This document shows positions 42,739 through 50,981 of a stretch of DNA of 64,000 nucleotides, piece after piece. The notes under the pieces are model-generated. The model was not told the DNA's origin and did no database searches. It worked only from the letters and a program-made list of their open reading frames with translations. Position numbers and translations under genes: made by a program. Position 1 is the stretch's first letter. Every line of letters begins with the position of its first letter. Source of the stretch: PALSA-612 sp963765295 (lineage in GTDB: Bacteria > Actinomycetota > Thermoleophilia > Gaiellales > Gaiellaceae); the NCBI GenBank assembly GCA_963765295.1, contig CAVXVO010000005.1:558001-622000 (forward strand), read 5' to 3'.

Positions 42739-43153
42739 GTGAGCCAGGAGAACGTCGAGCTCGTCCTGCGCGGCTACTGGGCGTTCGTCGCCGGCGACCT
42801 GGACACGGTCGCCGGGCATGCTCGATCCCGACATCGAGTGGATCTCGGTCGAGCCCGAGGACGCTGCGGATCACGAGGGCGTTCTCGGGATCCTGGCCGA
42901 GCGCTTCGCCGAGGGCTATCGCGTCGAGATCGAGCGCTGCGTCGGCGTGGGCGACGACGTCGCCGTCTCGTTCCGCGTCGCGGGCGAGGAGCGGGACACG
43001 TCCGACGACCGTCCGCTGCAGACGCGGCGCTACTTCACGGTCGGACGCTACGCGGCCGTCGTCACGGTCGTCGACGGACGTGTCTGCCGGGTGCAGGAGT
43101 ACCCGCACCTCGCGGCCGCGCTCGAGGCGCTCGGGCTCGACGAGGAGGCGTGA
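42739..43153 (+). pseudogene. SnoaL/NTF2-like domain protein, one frame break
   Basis: An NTF2-like fold protein of about 137 residues when joined. The GTG-started part gives SQENVELVLRGYWAFVAGDL and DTVAG, then the frame changes near 42818 and continues MLDPDIEWISVEPEDAADHE with RYFTVGRYAAVVTVVDGRVC and QEYPHLAAALEALGL. This is the standard small-molecule-binding or polyketide-cyclase-like fold common in actinobacteria. It overlaps the next gene at its stop (GTGA, 43150-43153). Confidence 0.75.
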
Positions 43154-43432
43154 CCGGAGAGCCCGCGCTGGTGGGCTGTCCGCCGGGTTCGCAGCGGCAA
43201 GCCGGCCACCTATCGCTGCCCGTTCTGCGGACGGCAGCTCCACGCGATGAGCGACCACGTCCTGATCGCTCCCGAGGGCGACTCGAATCACCGCCGACAT
43301 GCGCACGCCGACTGCGTCGCCCGCGCCCGGGCAGCCGGCACGCTGCGGACGTACGACGACTGGCGCGCCGCCGAGCGCGGCGCGCGCCCGCGCGCCCGCT
43401 GGTTCCGCTTCAGACGGCGATCTGCGGACTGA
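43150..43432 (+). pseudogene. Small zinc-binding hypothetical protein, one frame break
   Basis: From GTG 43150 the frame reads MTGEPAL; after about 43170 the continuation in another frame reads WWAVRRVRSGKPATYRCPFC, then GRQLHAMSDHVLIAPEGD and HAHADCVARARAAGTLR. CPFCG and the later H/C residues form a zinc-binding site. The second frame has no start codon between the previous stop and ATG 43247, so a one-base error near 43170 is the simplest explanation. It is coupled to the SnoaL-like gene. Joined length about 93 residues. Confidence 0.65.
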
Positions 43433-43483
43433 ACGCGTACAACGCCCGGACGAGTGAGGCGCGGCGCCGATATCGTCCTCCCC

Positions 43484-44521
43484 ATGAGGGTCGGAGTGCT
43501 CACCGGCGGAGGCGACTGCCCCGGGCTCAATGCGGTCATCCGTGCGGTCGCGCGACGCTCGATCGACCGCGGGCATCAGGTCGTCGGCGTCCGCGCGGGC
43601 TGGCGGGGGCTGATCGAGGATCACCTCGAGCCGCTCGGTCCGCGCGAGATCTCCGGGATCCTTCCGCGCGGCGGCACCATCATCGGCACGAGCCGGACGA
43701 ATCCGTACAAGGTCGAGGACGGCGTCCCCCGCGTCCTCACGACCTTCTCCCAGCATCTGGACGCGCTCGTCGCGATCGGCGGAGAGGACACGCTCGGTGT
43801 CGCCGCACGCCTCCACGCCGAGGAGGAGCTCCCGATCGTGGGCGTTCCGAAGACGATCGACAACGACCTCTCCGGAACCGACTACACGTTCGGGTTCGAC
43901 ACCGCTGTCGCCATCTGCACGGAGGCGATCGACCGCCTGCACACGACGGCCGAGTCGCACAACCGCGTCATGGTCGTCGAGGTGATGGGCCGCCACACGG
44001 GCTGGATCGCGGTCATGAGCGGGATCGCGGGCGGCGCCGACGTGATCCTCATCCCCGAGCATCCCCTCACGGTCGAGGAGACCTGTGAGGAGATCGAGAA
44101 GCGCCATCGGCGGGGAAAGGACTTCTCGATCGTCGTCGTGAGCGAGGGCTACAAGCTCACCTACGCGTCCGGCGAGCAGCACGAGGTGACGCAGGCGGCG
44201 GCGCTCGACCAGTTCGGGCACGTCCGGCTGGGCGGCATCGGAGAGTCGCTGGCCGGCGAGATCGAGAGCCGCACCGGCTTCGAGACCCGGGTGACGGTGC
44301 TCGGGCACGTCCAACGCGGTGGCACGCCGACCGCGCGCGACCGGGTGCTGGCAACCCGCTTCGGGCTCGGCGCTGCCGACCTCGTCGAGGAGGGCCGCTT
44401 CGGCCAGATGGTGGCGCTGCGAGGGAACGAGATCGTCGACATCCCGCTCGAAGAGGCGGTCGCCGAGCTGAAGACCGTGCCGGAGAACTGGTACGACGTC
44501 GCCAAGGCGTTCTTCGGCTAG
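43484..44521 (+). CDS. 6-phosphofructokinase (group III)
   Basis: A 345-residue PFK. VGVLTGGGDCPGLNAVIRAV binds the phosphoryl donor, GGTIIGTSRTNPYK and GVPKTIDNDLSGTDYTFGFD (with catalytic Asp) hold the fructose-6-phosphate site, and VVEVMGRHTGWIAVMSG completes it. The donor-determining loop reads IGGEDTLGVA, with Glu rather than the Asp of classical PPi enzymes. With the Lys of PKTIDND, this type includes both ATP- and PPi-dependent actinobacterial enzymes, so the donor cannot be settled. Start at ATG 43484. It catalyses the committed step of glycolysis. Confidence 0.93.
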   Translation: MRVGVLTGGGDCPGLNAVIRAVARRSIDRGHQVVGVRAGWRGLIEDHLEPLGPREISGILPRGGTIIGTSRTNPYKVEDGVPRVLTTFSQHLDALVAIGGEDTLGVAARLHAEEELPIVGVPKTIDNDLSGTDYTFGFDTAVAICTEAIDRLHTTAESHNRVMVVEVMGRHTGWIAVMSGIAGGADVILIPEHPLTVEETCEEIEKRHRRGKDFSIVVVSEGYKLTYASGEQHEVTQAAALDQFGHVRLGGIGESLAGEIESRTGFETRVTVLGHVQRGGTPTARDRVLATRFGLGAADLVEEGRFGQMVALRGNEIVDIPLEEAVAELKTVPENWYDVAKAFFG

Positions 44522-44525
44522 CAAC

Positions 44526-44554
44526 CACGGGGGAAACGGCCGGTTTCCCCCGTG
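44526..44554 (+). terminator. Strong inverted repeat after phosphofructokinase
   Basis: A perfect 12-bp stem (CACGGGGGAAAC / GTTTCCCCCGTG) with a 5-base loop begins 4 bp after the PFK stop. It has no U-tract downstream. It may terminate both this gene and convergent transcription from 44652. Confidence 0.75.
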
Positions 44555-44651
44555 AGCCCCCTTCCCCGGTGGTCGCGTTCGACGGCTCGAGCTACGCCCG
44601 GGCAAAGCCCGGACTTCGCGGACATGGATCGCGTGGCGGACTGCGAGCGGG

Positions 44652-46419
44652 CTAGGAGAGCGCCAGGAAGGGCAGGTAGTCCTCGAGCCCGACCGGCACG
44701 GCCGACGGGCACGTCGTCGCCTGCGCAGATCGCTGTCCCGAGCACCCGTTGCTCCTGCGCGAGCAGCCAGGACTGGTACGCGTCGCCCCTGGCAAGCGTC
44801 GTGAGGGCGGCCACGATCGCGGGGCGCGCGCAGCGAGAGAGGAACCGCGCCGAGAGGCAGCGCCGACTCGGCCGCCAGCACGGAGACCGCTCCGGTTGCC
44901 GTCTGCACGACGCCCGCGCGTCCTGACGGCATCGAGAGCACCCGGGCCGGTGCGAAGCCCTGAAGCGCAACGCCGCGCGTGCGGCCGCCGAGCCAGGGGA
45001 CCGGAGCCTTCGTCGTCACGAGCCGCGCCTTGAGGCCGCCGTACGTGTCGTAGAAGGCCGAGATCGGAGGTCGCGGACACGGGCGGCACGGCGAGGGTCG
45101 CGGAGACCGCCGCGCGGCGCAACTCGGCGGCGAGGGTCGCGCGCGCGAGCCCGCGGTTCGCGTGCCTGCGCGCCAGCGCCGCGAGATACGCCGTCCGGCT
45201 GCCGCCGAAGCTCGCGTCGATCACCGCCCGCTCGGCCGCGTCGGTCTGCGCGCCCGTGACCGGCGCGGCCGCTCGCGTCGCTCCCCAGCCGAGCGCGATC
45301 GAGCCCGCCGCCTGGGTGTCGCCGGTGACAGCCGTGAGCTGCGCCCGTGTCGCCGCGGCGATGACGCCGCTCGCTCCGAGCGTGCAGAACACGCGGGCGG
45401 GCACGGAGAGCTGGCCCTCGGTGAGCGACGAGTCGAAGTTCGCGCCGGCCGCGGCCGGGCCGTCGCAGAGGCTCGGGCTCCTCGTCCACAGGTAGACGCA
45501 CGCGGCCGCCTGCTTGTCGGCGTCGAACGGCGATTTGCCCGTGTAGGTCGCCCAGCCCCACGACCAGACGGTCGGCAGCCCGAGCTCCGCCGAGACCTCC
45601 CGCGCCGCGAGGGCGTCGAGCTTCACGTAGTCGAACCAGTCGGACGCCGTCTTGATCCCGTTCCGTCCGTAGATTCCCGACTCGAACTCGAGCATCAGCC
45701 CGAGGCGCGAGGCGGGTACGCCGATCGAGGTGAACGCCGCGACGGCCTGCCGCATCTGGCTCCGCAGCGTTCGGCTGCCTGCGATCGGCCCGGCCGCCGA
45801 GACCTCGGGCGCCGAGGGGAAGAACTCGCGCACGATGTCCGACACCTGCGCGACCGCGCGCCACCAGTCGCCGGCCGTGTCCCCGCCGTACGGAGGCGAC
45901 GAGATCAGCAGGAACGTGTGCGCTCCTCGCGCTGTCAGCTGCGTCAGGAGCGCCAGCACGTTGGCGCGGTACTGCGCGTTCCCGGGCGACCACGGCGTCT
46001 GCGTGCCCGAGCCGAAGAGCTCGTTCTCGGCGATCAGGGGCGTGGCGCAGCCCGTCTGCTTCGCGGCGGCGTCGAACTCCCTGTTCGCCGTGTCGGCGAT
46101 CGTGGCCGGGTCGGCGGGCGCGTCAGGCGTGCCGACGCGGGTCGCGAGCTTGAGGTCGAAGAAGATCGTCGACGCGCCGGCCGCCCGCAGCGACGTGGGC
46201 AGCCCGCCGGTTCCGGGCGGCGTCGCCATCACGAGCCCCGGCTTCGCGAACACCTGCTTCCAGAACGGGACGGTCGCGTCGGTGTAGTCGATCCAGAGCG
46301 GCGACGCGGCCGGGAGGCCGCACGGCCGGGCGACGGCGCGCGAAGGGCCGCTCGCGAAGGCGGCGACGGCGGAAAGGGCGCAGAGCCACGGCGACGGCGA
46401 GCCGTTTCACGCCTTCCAT
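44652..46419 (-). pseudogene. Large secreted hypothetical protein, four frame breaks
   Basis: An ATG at 46419 starts MEGVKRLAVAVAL; after a shift near 46380 the signal peptide continues CALSAVAAFASG and the mature protein PLWIDYTDATVPFWKQVFAK. The main frame runs to about 45065 with STIFFDLKLATRVGTPDAPA, LLISSPPYGGDTAGDWWRAV, LGLMLEFESGIYGRNGIKTA and TVWSWGWATYTGKSPFDADK, a pattern compatible with a TIM-barrel glycosidase-like domain. Further shifts near 45065, 44830 and 44700 connect TYGGLKARLVTTKAPVPW, AYQSWLLAQEQRVLGTAI and a C-terminus PVGLEDYLPFLALS. Joined length is about 585 residues. No named family. Confidence 0.65.
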
Positions 46420-46431
46420 GGTGCCGATCCC

Positions 46432-47856
46432 TCACGACGGCCGTCGCGGTCGATAGATCGGGACGCCGTCGACGACTGCCACGCGTCGGTACCGCGACGC
46501 GAGGATGGCCGCTGTCCGCCCGCTCCGGTCGAGCGACTCGGGCGCCTGGACGGCGGCGACCAGTGCCGGTGTCCGGGCGGCAAGCTCGCGGCGCAGCCGG
46601 TCGAGGACGCCGGGGATCGCCTGGATGTTCCGGCGCCACATGTACGGGATCACCGGCGCGCGGTCGGCCAGGTAGTACACGTCGGCCGCGGCCCAGAGCA
46701 CGAGCACCTTCTGGCCGGGACGCGAGTGCGTCTCGAGATAGCGCACGACCGCGGCGTCGTGCTGGAGATGAGGGTCGTCCGGCCAGATCGCCTTCGCCTG
46801 CGCCGCCGGGCCGTCGAACCAGAGCGGCACGGTGACGACGACGGTGGCGACCGCGACTGCGCCGAGGACGAGACCCGTCTTCCAGGCGCGGCGGGCGACC
46901 AGCTTCTCGACGCCGGCACCGGCGAGGATGGCGAGCGGCGGGACGAGCTGGAGGTAGTAGTGGAAATGGAAGTTGCCGCCGCCGAGGACGCCGAGCACCG
47001 CGGCACCGAGCCAGAGGCGCACGAGGAGCGGCGAGCCGCGCCAGCCGACTGCGGCCAGCAGAGCGAGAAGACCCAGTCCCTTCGCCGCTGCAGGGAGTGA
47101 GTTCGCGAGCAGGTCGAGCCGGTGCACGAAGGAGCCGGTGACGAGCGAGTCGCCGGAGCCGCGGTAGCCGACGACCGCAAACCACCAGCGGTGCAGCGAG
47201 ACGGCAGCGAGCGCACCGGCGAGGACGGGAGCCGCGGCGGCGGCGACGACCAGCGCGACCGGACGCAGCGCGCGCCGGCGTTCCACCCAGACGAGGTACG
47301 CGACGATCGCGACGATCGCGTCGAACGCCGACTGCTTGACCATCAGGGCGCAGCCGCCGAGAAGGCCGGCGAGCACAAGCCACGCGAGCGCCCGCGAGCG
47401 CAGGTAGCACGTGAACGTGAGCACCGCCAGGATCGCGAACAGCGAGGCGACGAGCTCTCCGGCCAGCGTGAAGGACTCGAGAAACGGCGACGCGCCGGCG
47501 GTCGCCATCAGCACCGCAGCGGCGAACGCCCCGATCCGGCCGACGAGTCGTAGCGCGACGAGAAGCGTCGCCACGACACAGAGAGCGCCCACGAGCGCCG
47601 CAGCTCCCCGGATCACGTCCGGCGACCTGCCCGCTGCGACGACCGCCCGGAAGACGAGCTCGAGGCCCTGCGGCCGGTCGACCCAGATGTCCCGGTAGAG
47701 CGTGTCTCCGCGCCCCCACAGTCGTGCCGCCTCGGCGTAGCCGCCCTCGTCCGCCGTCAGAGGCGCAGTTATGAACGGCAGCCGGAAGAGCACGGCAAGT
47801 GCCGCCGCGCCGATAGCGACGAGCAGCACGCTGCGGCGACCCCTGACCGCTCGCAT
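46432..47856 (-). CDS. GT39-type glycosyltransferase (ArnT/PMT-like, dolichyl-mannose family)
   Basis: A 474-residue integral membrane GT-C enzyme. The first extracytoplasmic loop has the conserved acidic motif in ITAPLTADEGGYAEAARLWG near residue 35, followed by RDIWVDRPQGLELVF. About 10-11 hydrophobic helices follow to residue 360, then a soluble C-terminal domain (LETHSRPGQKVLVLWAAADV). It probably moves a sugar from a polyprenyl-phosphate carrier to a protein or lipid outside the membrane. The start is ATG 47856; a GTG two codons earlier is equally possible. It is divergent from the acidic protein gene at 47923. Confidence 0.9.
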   Translation of the reverse strand: MRAVRGRRSVLLVAIGAAALAVLFRLPFITAPLTADEGGYAEAARLWGRGDTLYRDIWVDRPQGLELVFRAVVAAGRSPDVIRGAAALVGALCVVATLLVALRLVGRIGAFAAAVLMATAGASPFLESFTLAGELVASLFAILAVLTFTCYLRSRALAWLVLAGLLGGCALMVKQSAFDAIVAIVAYLVWVERRRALRPVALVVAAAAAPVLAGALAAVSLHRWWFAVVGYRGSGDSLVTGSFVHRLDLLANSLPAAAKGLGLLALLAAVGWRGSPLLVRLWLGAAVLGVLGGGNFHFHYYLQLVPPLAILAGAGVEKLVARRAWKTGLVLGAVAVATVVVTVPLWFDGPAAQAKAIWPDDPHLQHDAAVVRYLETHSRPGQKVLVLWAAADVYYLADRAPVIPYMWRRNIQAIPGVLDRLRRELAARTPALVAAVQAPESLDRSGRTAAILASRYRRVAVVDGVPIYRPRRPS

Positions 47857-47922
47857 CCTCACGCGCGTACCCTGGCACGCGTGAAAGGAGATCGTCGCCG
47901 AACGGAGAACCGCAAAGGCGGG

Positions 47923-48258
47923 ATGAGCGAGCAGAGCCACCTCGACGCCATGCGCGAGGCCGTCCGTGGCGATCTCGAGCGGGCGCGTTCGCGCAACCCG
48001 TCGATCTTCGCGGGCGCCGTCCAGCCCGCCGCTGTCGAGCCGGAGCCGGAGCCCGAGAAGCTGGCGGAGCCAGAGCTGCCGATCGAGCCCGAGCCCGTCG
48101 TCGCCGCCGCGCCTTCGCTCGCGGAACCCGAGCTCGTGCCCGTTCCCGAACCAGAGGCCGTGCCCGAACCAGAGCTGGAGCCGGAACCCGAACCCGAGCC
48201 GGCGGCCGCCGAGGCGCCCCGGCGGGGACTGCTCGCGCGTCTGGCGTTCTGGCGTTAG
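47923..48258 (+). CDS. Acidic Pro-Glu-repeat protein
   Basis: A 111-residue protein. A short N-terminal helix (SEQSHLDAMREAVRGDLERA) is followed by about 60 residues of Pro/Glu repeats (EPEPEPEK..., EPEPVV, PEPELEPEPEPEPAA) and a basic-hydrophobic tail (RRGLLARLAFWR). The middle should be an extended, acidic tether; the ends could bind partners or the membrane surface. The start is set at ATG 47923 with a weak AAAGG 4 bp before it; a GTG at 47881 would extend it by 14 residues. It ends overlapping the convergent methyltransferase. Confidence 0.65.
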   Translation: MSEQSHLDAMREAVRGDLERARSRNPSIFAGAVQPAAVEPEPEPEKLAEPELPIEPEPVVAAAPSLAEPELVPVPEPEAVPEPELEPEPEPEPAAAEAPRRGLLARLAFWR

Positions 48259-48887
48259 CGGGGCTCGCCGAGCCCGAGCACGCCGAACGCCACCTGCCGG
48301 CGCGGCCGCGGCAGGAACCGGAGCATGCCTCCGTAGACGTTCACACGTCCGAAGTAGCTCCGCACGATCATGAGGTCGCGGCTTCGAAGCGGGCTGCACC
48401 CGAGCGGCTCGACGAAGACGGCCGACCCCGACGGGCGCAGCACCCGCGCCACCTCGGCCAGCGCCCGGCCGAGATCGAGGCGGTGCAGGATCCCCGTGCC
48501 GCAGACGACGTCGAACGCGCCGTCGCCGAAGTCCAGATGCTCCGGGTTCATGGCCAGGTAGAGCGGGCGGACACCGCCGTTCACGTACTCGGCGCCTGCC
48601 CGGGCGCGCCGGACTCCGTCCTGCGACGCGTCGATGCCGATCGAGGCATAGCCGGCATGGGCGAGCGCCAGCGACGCGAGCGCCCCCTCTCCGGAGCCGT
48701 ACTCGAGGATGTCGGGCGGCCGAAAGGCCGCGATCCGGGTCACCTCGCCGACGAGCAGCGTGCGGAAGCGCGCCCAGCTCCGCTGGTCGAGCGCAGGTAG
48801 GACGTCCGTCGCGGCGTCGGCCGCGGCCACACTGCGAAGCCCGCGCCCGTGGTTCGAGCGCTCGATCACCGTCCCCCCGGACGTCAT
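48255..48887 (-). CDS. SAM-dependent methyltransferase
   Basis: A 210-residue class I methyltransferase. ILEYGSGEGALASLALAHAG near residue 60 is motif I, IGIDASQDGVRRARAG the acidic loop and FDVVCGTGILHRLDLGRA near 125 motif IV. The C-terminus carries an additional small alpha/beta part (LPRPRRQVAFGVLGLG). The start is ATG 48887, just below the sugar-transferase stop at 48893, so the two are likely co-transcribed. Probable role: sugar methylation in the glycan made by this locus. Confidence 0.85.
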   Translation of the reverse strand: MTSGGTVIERSNHGRGLRSVAAADAATDVLPALDQRSWARFRTLLVGEVTRIAAFRPPDILEYGSGEGALASLALAHAGYASIGIDASQDGVRRARAGAEYVNGGVRPLYLAMNPEHLDFGDGAFDVVCGTGILHRLDLGRALAEVARVLRPSGSAVFVEPLGCSPLRSRDLMIVRSYFGRVNVYGGMLRFLPRPRRQVAFGVLGLGEPR

Positions 48888-48892
48888 CGGGT

Positions 48893-50380
48893 CTACTCGA
48901 CGGTCCCGAAGGAACCGAAGACGGCTCCGACCGTCTTGATCGCGATCTTCAGGTCGAGCCACAGCGAGAAGTTCTCGATGTAGAAGTTGTCCCACTCCGC
49001 GCGGTCTGCGAGCGACGTCTTGCCGCGCAGCCCGTGCACCTGCGCCCAGCCCGTGATGCCCGACTTGACGCGGTGCCGGTCGCCGTACCGGTACACCGTC
49101 TGCTGGAACTCCGAGACGTATTGCGGTCGCTCCGGGCGAGGGCCGACGATGCTCATGTCGCCGCGGACGACGTTGATCAGCTGCGGCAGCTCGTCGAGCG
49201 ACGACCGGCGCAGGAAGGTCCCGACCCGCGTCCGCCGGTCCTCCCCCTCGACGCCGCCCGGGCCGAGCACGTCCGCGGAGACGACGTGCAGGTCACGGGG
49301 CCGGTCGGGGCTCTGGCGCATCGAGCGGAACTTGAGCATGTCGAACGCGCGCCCGTCCCGGCCGATGCGGATCTGGCGGAAGAAGATCGGACGCCCCATC
49401 GATACGAGCACGGCGAGCGACAGGACGGCGAGGAGCGGTGACAGAAGGAGGAGTGCGATGCCTGCCAGAATCCTGTCGACGGCGTACTTGACGGTGAACT
49501 CCCACGTCCGCGGGTCCGCTCGGCGTGGGGAGACGAGAGCGATGCCGCCCACGTGGTCGATGGAGTAGCGCTCGGGCATCCGCTCGAAGAGTCGAGGCAC
49601 GACGGCGACGTCGATGCCGAGCTCCTCGCAACGGCGGACGAGACGGAGAAGCACGTCGTCCGGGGCAGTCGAGAACGTGATGATCACCTGCCGGATGCCA
49701 TAGCGCTCGATCGCCTCGTCCAGATCCCAGCTCGCGCCCACGACCGGGACGCCGACCTCGTGCGTGGTGTCGACGAGCGGGTCCTTGTCGAGGAACGCGA
49801 CCGGCTTCAGGCCGAATTGAGGCGACGCGAGCAGCCGCCTGGCCACGACTGCGCCGATCCGGCCGGCGCCGACGATGAGCGTCGGACGGCTCGACTCGCC
49901 CTCGACACGGGCACGCGTCTGTGACCAGTAGAGGGCAACACGCCCCGCAGTCACGTAGGCGCAGGCGAAGCCGGCGAGGCGCAGGATGCCGTAGGCGACA
50001 GGCACCGAGCCGTCGACGACGATCTGCAACGTCACCACGATCGACGCTGCGAGCGCCGTCCCGATCAGGAGCCTGCGGACGTCGTCGAGCAGCCGCAGGC
50101 GTAGGTGCGAGGCGTACAGGCCCCGCACGCCGTAGGCAGTGAGCGCGGCCACCCCGAAGGCGGCCATCCAGCCCGGGGAAGGCGTTCTCGTTCCGGCGAG
50201 CCTTCCCCCGACCGCAGTTGCTGCCGCCGCGAGCACGAGCATGGAGACGTCGACGCCGACGCAGGCGACCGCCCAGCCGGAGCCGCGCCGCGGGTGGCGG
50301 ACGACACGCGGTTGCGCGACGACGGTCTCGGGCGCGGTTTCGGCCCTCGCCGTCTTGACTGCTGTCTCGGCCGAGCTCAT
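48893..50380 (-). CDS. Polyprenyl-phosphate sugar-1-phosphate transferase (exopolysaccharide type)
   Basis: A 495-residue WbaP/CpsE-like initiating transferase. The N-terminal membrane domain has four or five helices (about 33-165), the middle is a CoA-binding-like Rossmann domain (LIVGAGRIGAVVARRLLASP, about 180-290), and the C-terminal catalytic domain starts with a re-entrant helix (AVDRILAGIALLLLSPLLAV, about 300) and has DMLKFRSMR, FLRRSSLDELPQLINVVRGD and MSIVGPRPERPQYV. It transfers a sugar-1-phosphate to undecaprenyl phosphate, starting glycan repeat-unit synthesis at the membrane inner face. Confidence 0.95.
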   Translation of the reverse strand: MSSAETAVKTARAETAPETVVAQPRVVRHPRRGSGWAVACVGVDVSMLVLAAAATAVGGRLAGTRTPSPGWMAAFGVAALTAYGVRGLYASHLRLRLLDDVRRLLIGTALAASIVVTLQIVVDGSVPVAYGILRLAGFACAYVTAGRVALYWSQTRARVEGESSRPTLIVGAGRIGAVVARRLLASPQFGLKPVAFLDKDPLVDTTHEVGVPVVGASWDLDEAIERYGIRQVIITFSTAPDDVLLRLVRRCEELGIDVAVVPRLFERMPERYSIDHVGGIALVSPRRADPRTWEFTVKYAVDRILAGIALLLLSPLLAVLSLAVLVSMGRPIFFRQIRIGRDGRAFDMLKFRSMRQSPDRPRDLHVVSADVLGPGGVEGEDRRTRVGTFLRRSSLDELPQLINVVRGDMSIVGPRPERPQYVSEFQQTVYRYGDRHRVKSGITGWAQVHGLRGKTSLADRAEWDNFYIENFSLWLDLKIAIKTVGAVFGSFGTVE

Positions 50381-50405
50381 GCGTCAGTTCCGGCTGTCCC
50401 CCGCC

Positions 50406-50753
50406 CTATGCCCTCGCGCGGGCGAAGCGCCGCAGCCCTGCGCCGAACGTGAGCAGCATGAGCGCGCCGACCGTGATCAGGCCGAGGTCCATCCCCGTGA
50501 ACGGCAGCCCCTGCTGTGGCGGCGGCGGGATCACGTGGTGGAACCCGTTCTTGTGACCGTGCGAGTAGCCCTTGAGCAGTGCGCTCTTGTACGCCCGGTT
50601 CAGATCGGCCTGCGAGTAGTTGTGCGTCAGCTTGCCGTGCGCGACGTAGTCGTTGTAGATCTGCCGGGGCGTCGCAGAAAGCGCAGGCGACGCAGAAAGC
50701 AGCAGGGCGGCGCCAACACCGAGCAACACCGCAATGGTTCGAACACGCCTCAT
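50406..50753 (-). CDS. LPFTG cell-surface protein (sortase substrate)
   Basis: A 115-residue secreted protein. The N-terminal signal peptide is RRVRTIAVLLGVGAALLLSA, then SPALSA. The mature part is polar, helical and Lys/Tyr/His-rich (RQIYNDYVAHGKLTHNYSQA). Near the C-terminus LPFTG is followed by a hydrophobic helix (MDLGLITVGALMLLTFGAGL) and a basic tail (RRFARARA), a complete sortase cell-wall sorting signal. It lies directly downstream of nothing obvious on its strand and immediately upstream of the sugar transferase. It may be an anchored carrier or glycoprotein of the same locus. Confidence 0.85.
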   Translation of the reverse strand: MRRVRTIAVLLGVGAALLLSASPALSATPRQIYNDYVAHGKLTHNYSQADLNRAYKSALLKGYSHGHKNGFHHVIPPPPQQGLPFTGMDLGLITVGALMLLTFGAGLRRFARARA

Positions 50754-50981
50754 TCGTCCTCCTCTGTCATAAGCGAAGCGGCTCTTTTCCCCAAAGAACC
50801 TCCTGGTCTCAGTGTTGGCGTTTTCCGGGAAAGGTCAATAGCCGCGCTGATCCGGCGTATTCGCGTCGCATTCGGCACGAGATTTCAGTCGGCGCCGAAT
50901 CCGGCCGACATTGCCTGTATCGACCGCGATCACCCGTTTCTCCAGCCCGCCACGCTGCTGCGGGTTCTCCCCACCCTGGCC

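Noticed and set aside
42659..45019. A 786-aa minus-strand frame opposite phosphofructokinase
   Set aside because: It has no motif. Only its first about 65 residues (44830-45019) look like coding sequence, and these belong to the frame-broken secreted protein at 44652.
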